From Leptodontidium sp. MPI-SDFR-AT-0119 (Eukaryota; Ascomycota; Leotiomycetes; Helotiales; Leptodontidiaceae), in contig JAHLEZ010000040.1 of the NCBI GenBank assembly GCA_020726505.1, forward strand, positions 62,001 to 126,000: a stretch of 64,000 bases of DNA, read 5' to 3'. Within the stretch, counting starts at the first letter, position 1. Each line of letters begins with the position of its first letter. The notes beneath the pieces were generated by a model. The model was not told where the DNA came from. It saw only the letters and a list, made by a program, of their open reading frames with translations, and did not search any database. Made by a program: the position numbers and the translations under genes. This document shows, piece by piece, positions 57,884 through 64,000 of the stretch.

Positions 57884-60498
57884 ATGACAAGATCCAGACC
57901 ATTTGAGGATGCGAGGAGTGAGAGTGGAACGCTGGAAGATCACTTCAGGACTCAGATCCCGCCTAGTCGTGGATTGGAGATCATCGGGTTCTGGGAAGCG
58001 CTGTTCCGACTTCTCGATCAGTTGAAGGAGATCCATTCAAGTGGGACGTAAGCACCCAAGAATTCTGAAGCATTAGATGTACTCTTACTGAGCTGTAGTA
58101 GTGTTCATCTGAGTATCAAACCCGAGAATATCCGGGCTGTCAGCGATGCAGTAGAACATCCTCAATTCAAGTTTGCGGATCCTCGGGTTCTTGGATCTGG
58201 CGAAAGAGAGAATGGTGGAGAAGGTTCAGATTACGGTACTAAAAGAATCAGACACTTCAAGCCATGTTGCTAATACTTCAGATCCTCCCGAGTTCGACCC
58301 ATCAACCAGAATATCTCCTTCCAGAGGTTCAGGGGCAGCTGACATATGGGCTCTCGGATGTATCTACAGTGAAGCAGCCATCTGGATCGCAGACGGGTAC
58401 GCAGGACTTCAAAACTACAGGTATCAACGACAAATGGAAACCAATCGACTGTCCGGCAACAACAGCTCCAAATTCCATGATGGCGAGAGAGTTTTGCAGT
58501 GCGTGCTAGACGCCCATGGAGATATTGAAGACAGACTCCGTCGATCAGACAACACCACCAAGAATGTACTGGATTCTATGGTCCAGGAAATGCTCTGGGA
58601 AGAAGATAGACCCAGTGCGAAAGCCCTGCTTCGTAAAGCTGATGTGTTGCTCAATCGAGCTCGCCAGAAATCGGGTGTCAGTTCTGTAGATGCCTTTACA
58701 AGGCCAGGGACTAGTCAGAGTCGACAGTATCTCCCTCCTCCGTATGCATCACCCACAAGACCCTTGCCGCCCGTTCCACAGCGTGCTGCTCCTGGTTTGA
58801 ATTCCATCCCCGGACGTACCCAGAATTTGGATAAAGTCGCCATTCCCCAATTTCGACCCAAACCAAGAGCTGCTGTACTTTCCGCTCCAAAGTTCCCAAG
58901 CACGGAGCAAAATTACATCGAAGATGCATCAGATTCAGACCGAGAAAGAGATGTGGTCAAATCGATAGCCAGCTGGAATATATCAGACAAAGCACTGCCA
59001 CATACGCCGCTGGAGATGCCTCAAACAAACGTCAATTACAGTCATCACAAACAGACTCCAAACCAAGGCCGTCCCCGAGCTCTTCGGAGTCAGGATTTAC
59101 AGGAGCGGAAAAAACACCCTGTTCCTACTCAGCATCATGTGTACCCTAAGGAGAGCTATCTTCAGGACAACATTCCACAACGGATTGATTTCCCTCAACC
59201 TGAACTGAAACGAGATGCTCCATCCATCAAATCACGCACCAGCCATTTAACGAGCGAAAGTGAAGCAGTTAGTTCCAAGCTGGGCCGAGCAAGCAGTCTC
59301 GCCAGTAGCCACCATTCAAGTCTCTACTCCCGTTCTCAGCCCACGATCCATTCACCCACAACCCAAAACGACAGTTTCCTTGACGCACTCTCCTACATCC
59401 CAACAGCAGATGAGATATCCGAGACACCAACAAGTAAACCAAACAAACGAATTGGAGGATTCTTACTCTTCCCAACTCGATCGAGAAATGAGGCATCGTC
59501 ACATCAGAGTCGGGTCCATGACGTTTCTGTGCCACCAATTCCTCAAGTAACAGCGCAGAATTTGGAGTACATATCTCTGAATACCTGTTTAGAGTGGAAG
59601 AGAGCGAATAAAAAAGTCAAGAAACAGGCAAATGTACCTCCATTATTAAGTCCGGGCGTGATGGAGGAGTTGAGCGAGAGAGATCATGTCAGTTTTCCAT
59701 CCTATTTAGCATCTCAAGGGAAGAAGCTAATATCTCAATACAACAGGCATTTATAATCGACGACTCAGAATCAATGGCCCCAGTATGGCTCGACGTCCAA
59801 CGAGTCTTCGAAGCACTTTCCTACACCGTGAAAGGCATGTCACCAGAAGGGACAGAGCTCTTCTTCACAATCTCCTGTAATTCATCCCTCCCCCCTCCCC
59901 GTTATTTCTTTTCCTTCCATACACAGATGCGGATTTAACACTCCTCGTGTATCATCCAGACGCGACCTACCTCCGCAAAGACACCACAGACCTCTCCACA
60001 CACCTAGCAACCCACCCCCTCAAAGGCCAAACCAACATCCTCTACCGCCTGAACCTCCAACTACAAGCCTACCGCCTCAAACTCCTGCGCGCCAAAACGC
60101 CACCGAAGACGAAAACTAAATCTAAGAAGGCCCCCTCACAGCCTTTCGTACCGGAGAAAGTCAGACCGTTGAGTATCTATGTGTTGACGAATGGGGAATG
60201 GGGTGGTGATGGAGTGGGGGATGGAGGGGTTGAGGAGGTAATGGATGCGATGAGGGTTATGGGGACTTTTTCGGAGAGTGAGGGGTTGGATTCAAGGCAG
60301 GTTTGTGTGCAGTTTGTTAGTTTTGCTGGGAGTGCGGCGGCTATGAAGAGGATGGGTGGGTTGGTTAGGGAGCATGGAGAAGGAGGGGTGGCGGTGGATT
60401 GTGAGCGTTGGACGGGGAATGTGTTGAGGATGTTGAGAGGAGCTTTGGACACATCTGGAGATGATGATGAGAATGGAATGGTTGCGGAGCTACCTTGA
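57884..60498 (+). CDS. pseudokinase fused to von Willebrand A-like domain (802 aa)
   Basis: Five exons, 57884-58047, 58099-58235, 58282-59687, 59747-59876 and 59927-60498, in phase; the second intron has a perfect TGCTAAT branch point. A kinase C-lobe is recognisable: catalytic-loop position VHLSIKPENI, FKFADPR at the DFG position, DYDPPEF at the APE position and AADIWALGCIYSEAAIW (helix F). The catalytic Asp of HRD is Ser and DFG is DPR, so it cannot be a normal kinase. Very little N-lobe precedes it, so either an upstream exon is missing or the N-lobe is lost. A disordered Ser/Pro-rich region of about 330 residues (PPPYASPTRPLPPVP) follows. The C-terminus is vWA-like: FIIDDSESM at about 571-579 gives the MIDAS DxSxS, then YADLTLLVYHPDA and LSIYVLTNGEW. 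Likely a scaffold. Upstream exons cannot be excluded. Confidence 0.75.
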
Positions 60499-61365
60499 AA
60501 CATTGGCATGATGGGAGAGAGTTGGATTGATGTTCAATCTTGTAGAAAAGGCGTCATATTTAATTCCACTGAAATATTCGGTCGCACATTTTGTTAGTGA
60601 ATCTGAGACGAGTGGACTAATAATTCAATCAGAATTTTTAAATAGATCGCAGATAGATATGTAGATAATTTCAATGTGTACTTCAGAACAATTTTGCTTG
60701 GAATAGGAAGCGTATTGACATTTCCTCACTTCAAAAACTGATCTATCTAGACCTACTCGCACTCATGCACACCTCTCAAATTCATTTACTTCATCATTCT
60801 AACCGCGAGTCAATTCCAGTTCATATTTCTTTTATCTTTCAGCAGCTTTGAGTCGCTTCTTGCCAAGAGCTACCAAGATATCGAGGAGGCGTCGCATTCC
60901 CAGCTCAACCATCCAATGCACGCATGCCTATGTTCAATAAATTTATTTTCCTGTAAAAGTCTTTCCCGACAGTCCTGCAGAACGCTGGACGGAATCAAAG
61001 AACATTTCAATGTCTTGAACGTCAGCAACTCATTTTGATACAGAGAATATACCAGAGGTTCCTTCAATATTCACTGCCGTTGGTGCAATTTTCTTTGTTG
61101 TTTCCTGGAACTGACGCGTCGTCAATACCAGGGAGATCAACAGCTGTTGCCTTTTCAAAGAGAATCACGTGTTTTAAATAGTCCGGGGATATCCCACCAC
61201 CAGCCGCATTCACGGCAGGAATATGCCACTAAAATAAAGTTTAATTATTCCTTTGCCGTTACCGTCTCCAAAAAGAGGATAGATTTTGGTTGGGCTTTGT
61301 CGCAAGGCAGATTTTGAAGTGACACATTCACTAGGCACCAGAGGCTGGGCCGCCTCTCGCTTAGC
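60499..61365. other. intergenic stretch without a supported gene
   Basis: AT-rich 3' flank of the pseudokinase-vWA gene, then the upstream region of the VIT-vWA gene. Only short minus-strand ORFs without motifs. Confidence 0.45.
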
Positions 61366-61373
61366 TATATAAA
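61366..61373 (+). promoter_or_regulatory. TATA box (TATATAAA) of the VIT-vWA gene
   Basis: Consensus element 124 bp before the ATG at 61497. It is followed by a pyrimidine-rich leader (CCTTCTCTTCATCCTCCTCT), a common arrangement for well-expressed fungal genes. Confidence 0.6.
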
Positions 61374-61496
61374 CTACCGAACCCCACATACTCCTCGTCC
61401 TTCTCTTCATCCTCCTCTTCTTCATCCTCAACAACAAGCAACAAAATACATCACATATCATACAACACCAAAACTCATCTCCCATCTCCCATCGCC

Positions 61497-64000
61497 ATGA
61501 GTTCCTTCTGCGGCTGCTGGTATATACGCCCACCTCCACACCCAACCAAATACTACCAATACGTCCCAAAACAATACCTTCCCCTCCTCGAAAGCGAAGT
61601 CCACAGCACAATCCTGTCAACAACATCCCGCACAGTACTGAAGCAGATCTTCAAGAACCCATCTACGACCGAAACCATCAAGGAGTGTACCTACGCATTC
61701 CCTCTCTACGATGGCGTCAGTGTCGTTAGCTTCACTTGCCGAGTGGGCAAGAAAGTCCTACGGGGACTGGTGAAGGAAAAAGCCAAGGCGCAAGAGATCT
61801 ACGACAAAGCTGTTGCCAAGGGCGAGACAGCAGGTCTTCTCCAGCAAGCACCAGAAGCTTCCGACATGTTCAGCACCAAGCTTGGCAACATCCCCGCTGG
61901 CGAAAGCGTCATCGTCGAGATCACCTACATCGGAGAGCTGAAGCATCACGAGACTGAAGGTATTCGATTTACGATTCCAACGAAGATCGCTCCTCGGTAT
62001 GGATCAGGTCCGGATTATGGTACTCCAGCTGGTATTACGGCGCAGAATCAAGATGGCATCAAAATCATCGTCGATATCAATATGCAAGAAGGCTCGTTCA
62101 TCAAAGGCGTCCAGTCACCATCCCATCCCATTGCAGTCTCCATGGGAACAGTCTCAACAGCCACCGCCGCAGATCCAACAATGAGCAAAGCATCTGCAAC
62201 TCTATCCCTCGGAAGCGCCGCTCTTGAGAAGGATTTTGTCTTGATCGTCCAATCCAAGGATATCGGTATTCCCAAGGCCATTCTCGAGACCCATCCCACC
62301 ATTCCCAACCACCGAGCCTTGATGGCAACCTTGGTTCCTAAATTCTCCCTTCCGCCCTCAAGACCAGAGATTGTCTTCGTCGCCGATCGAAGTGGCAGCA
62401 TGCACGGTAATATTCCGATGCTTACCTCGGCCATGAATGTCTTCCTCAAGTCGATGCCCGCGGGAGTCAAATTCAACATCTGCTCCTTCGGTAGCACCTA
62501 CTCCTTCTTGTGGGAGAGAAGTCAGAGCTACACCAAAGACACCCTCCAACAATCCACAAAGCATGTACAGACTTTCGGAGCGAATATGGGTGGAACGCAG
62601 ACGTTTTCCGCAATCCAAGCCGCGATCAAACGCCGCTGGTCTGATTTACCCCTCGAAATCATCCTCCTGACCGATGGAGATATTCAAGACCAGGCCCGTC
62701 TTTTCGATTATGTCAACAAGCAAGTCGATGAGAGCAAGGGCAAGATTCGCATCTTCCCTCTTGGAATCGGGAATGGAGTTTCTCACGCTTTGATTGAAGG
62801 ACTTGCGCGTGCTGGTAATGGCTTTTCGCAAGCTGTTCAGAATGGCGAGCGACTTGACAACTGTGTCGTTCGTATGCTTCGTGGTGCTCTCACTCCTCAT
62901 ATCACCGACTATACACTCGAAGTCAAGTATGGAAAGGACGACGATGACTTCGAGGCCATCGACAAGGTTACTGAGGGATTGAAGGTTTTGTTGTCTGATA
63001 GCGAAAAGTCCAAGTTTCTACCATCCAAAGCCAAGTCGATCATCTCACTCTTCGATAAAACCGTCGACCCTGAGAAGGAGAGTGTCAAGGGATCGAAGGA
63101 TTCCAGCCACTATCTCCCCAAAGTCCCCACACCAAAACTCCTCCAAGCTCCGCACAAGATCCCATCACTCTTCGCATTCTCCAGAACCTCGGTCTACCTA
63201 TTGATGTCTCCCGAGACCATTCAGCGCAACCCTACAGCCGTGGTTCTCCGAGCAACATCAGAACATGGCCCTCTCGAATTGGAAATCCCCATCGAGGTTC
63301 TCGCTTCCCCAGCTGAGACCATCCATCAACTCGCCGCCAAGAAAGCTGTCCAAGATCTCGAGGAGGGACGAGGATGGATCTTCGATGCCAAGAATCAGAA
63401 TGGAAAGCTTGTGAAGGATGTCTATCCCAGCTCTTTTGATGATTTGGTACAGCGAGAAGCCATACGTCTCGGAGAGAAGTTCCAGATAGTCGGCAAGTGG
63501 TGTTCATTTGTAGCTGTGGCTGCGAATGACAAGGAAATTGCGGAGAAGGTCCAGGGCGGCGATGAGATGGATCATGAATATGATATGATGGGTAAGTTGG
63601 ATCCTGAAAATGACACCCCTCAATCCTTTTCGTCAAATGAGATATTGTTCTTGGATTTCGAACAGCAGCTAATGGACCCCTCTGCAGGAGTAGACGAATT
63701 TGCTGATGAGGATTTCGCAGACGCATCTGTGAACGACAGCATGCTATCCGCCCACGTTTCTACGTCGTTTGCATCTACGACTCAAGCTCCGGCCAGAAGA
63801 ATGCGTCTCTCTTCGTCAGGGCCCAGCAGCTCGGAGCAAATGCAGACTCCGGTCTTCGCACAACCACAACAGCAAATGCGCTCCTCCCCAATAACTCCAA
63901 CAGCCGCATTCGGATCATCGTCCAGTGCACCTTATGGTTCTGCATATCCTCCTCCTCCCCCTGAGCCAAAATCCCGCGGTCTCTTACATTCTGCAGCTCC
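61497..64000 (+). CDS. VIT and von Willebrand A domain protein (partial, at least 834 aa)
   Basis: Open from the ATG at 61497 to the window edge without a stop; the C-terminus is missing. A Cys-rich start (MSSFCGCWYI) precedes a VIT (vault/inter-alpha-trypsin) domain of about residues 25-160: CTYAFPLYDGVSVVSFTCRV, then KEKAKAQEIYDKAVAKG with its usual EAK.Y..A..G pattern, and GNIPAGESVIVEITYIGEL. The vWA domain starts at about 290 with EIVFVADRSGSMHGNIPMLT; the MIDAS DxSxS at about 297 is intact, with TQTF and IILLTDGDI further on. A conserved C-terminal region (RPTAVVLRA-like strand, LAAKKAVQDLEEGRGWIFD) is followed by a Ser/Gln/Pro-rich tail. A GGTAAG at 63591-63596 could be a donor, but the frame stays open through it. 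Family members are uncharacterised in fungi; protein interaction through the metal site is inferred. It is the second vWA gene in tandem. Confidence 0.88.
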   Translation, partial: MSSFCGCWYIRPPPHPTKYYQYVPKQYLPLLESEVHSTILSTTSRTVLKQIFKNPSTTETIKECTYAFPLYDGVSVVSFTCRVGKKVLRGLVKEKAKAQEIYDKAVAKGETAGLLQQAPEASDMFSTKLGNIPAGESVIVEITYIGELKHHETEGIRFTIPTKIAPRYGSGPDYGTPAGITAQNQDGIKIIVDINMQEGSFIKGVQSPSHPIAVSMGTVSTATAADPTMSKASATLSLGSAALEKDFVLIVQSKDIGIPKAILETHPTIPNHRALMATLVPKFSLPPSRPEIVFVADRSGSMHGNIPMLTSAMNVFLKSMPAGVKFNICSFGSTYSFLWERSQSYTKDTLQQSTKHVQTFGANMGGTQTFSAIQAAIKRRWSDLPLEIILLTDGDIQDQARLFDYVNKQVDESKGKIRIFPLGIGNGVSHALIEGLARAGNGFSQAVQNGERLDNCVVRMLRGALTPHITDYTLEVKYGKDDDDFEAIDKVTEGLKVLLSDSEKSKFLPSKAKSIISLFDKTVDPEKESVKGSKDSSHYLPKVPTPKLLQAPHKIPSLFAFSRTSVYLLMSPETIQRNPTAVVLRATSEHGPLELEIPIEVLASPAETIHQLAAKKAVQDLEEGRGWIFDAKNQNGKLVKDVYPSSFDDLVQREAIRLGEKFQIVGKWCSFVAVAANDKEIAEKVQGGDEMDHEYDMMGKLDPENDTPQSFSSNEILFLDFEQQLMDPSAGVDEFADEDFADASVNDSMLSAHVSTSFASTTQAPARRMRLSSSGPSSSEQMQTPVFAQPQQQMRSSPITPTAAFGSSSSAPYGSAYPPPPPEPKSRGLLHSAA

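Noticed and set aside
58173..58281. Alternative frame through the second intron of the pseudokinase gene (continuous ORF from 58173)
   Set aside because: The continuous frame loses the activation-segment pattern; removing 58236-58281 (GTACTA, TGCTAAT branch, CAG) restores DYDPPEF in phase.
1..64000. CRISPR arrays, prokaryotic operons or ribosome binding sites
   Set aside because: Spliceosomal introns and eukaryotic gene families throughout; no regularly spaced repeats were seen.

Overview
The window is nuclear DNA of a filamentous ascomycete (Pezizomycotina). Most genes have several introns of about 45-90 nt with GT...AG ends and CTAAC/CTGAC-like branch points. The protein families are typical of that group: HET, 2EXR, Clr5, a DUF7580-like protein, fungal phytochrome, and AAA ATPase with a DUF7025-like N-terminus. 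Leotiomycetes is a guess. All functional names rest on motif recognition and remembered family patterns, because no search could be run. Exon models were built by hand and checked for splice phase.

Layout, left half. 1-554 is the 3' end of a carboxylesterase. 571-2908 (-) encodes a multi-pass membrane protein. 3220-3780 is an AT-rich, repeat-like island. 4663-5569 (-) is an unknown protein with a CxxC motif. 6124-6795 is a non-autonomous hAT transposon with an exact 8-bp target duplication. 7202-7770 (-) is a small secreted Cys-rich protein. 9530-10457 (+) is a tetraspan-like protein. 10755-12629 (-) is a GH47 alpha-1,2-mannosidase. 13236-15335 (+) is a frame-disrupted HET gene. 16222-17115 (+) is a 2EXR protein and 17690-18860 (+) a GNAT acetyltransferase. 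20380-21240 (+) is a spliced gene carrying two in-frame stops. 21593-22265 (-) is unknown, and 22921-24108 (+) is a severin/gelsolin-like actin-binding protein.

Layout, right half. 24233-32177 (-) is modelled as one very large gene (2557 codons) joining C2H2 fingers, three RWD-like repeats, a Cys cluster, an RRM, a coiled-coil region, a Clr5-like domain and a Whi3/scw1-like RRM. It shares a 296-bp divergent promoter with a DUF7580-like gene (32474-34472 +). Next come a second CxxC protein (34793-35607 -), a second 2EXR protein (36413-37369 +), a cytochrome P450 (37906-39641 -), a phytanoyl-CoA-dioxygenase-like enzyme (40377-41323 -) and an AAA ATPase (42782-45295 -). These are followed by a phytochrome hybrid kinase (47805-52309 +), a phosphatidylserine decarboxylase-like enzyme (52838-54133 -), a rhamnogalacturonan acetylesterase-like CE12 enzyme (55950-56805 +), a pseudokinase-vWA protein (57884-60498 +) and a VIT-vWA protein running off the end (61497-64000 +).

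There is no operon logic, and I do not claim a biosynthetic cluster. The strongest leads are the giant multidomain gene, the hAT element with its stranded transposase first exon, the phytochrome with a weakened kinase but intact receiver, the pseudokinase-vWA gene beside a VIT-vWA gene, and a possible new family shared by the two CxxC proteins.
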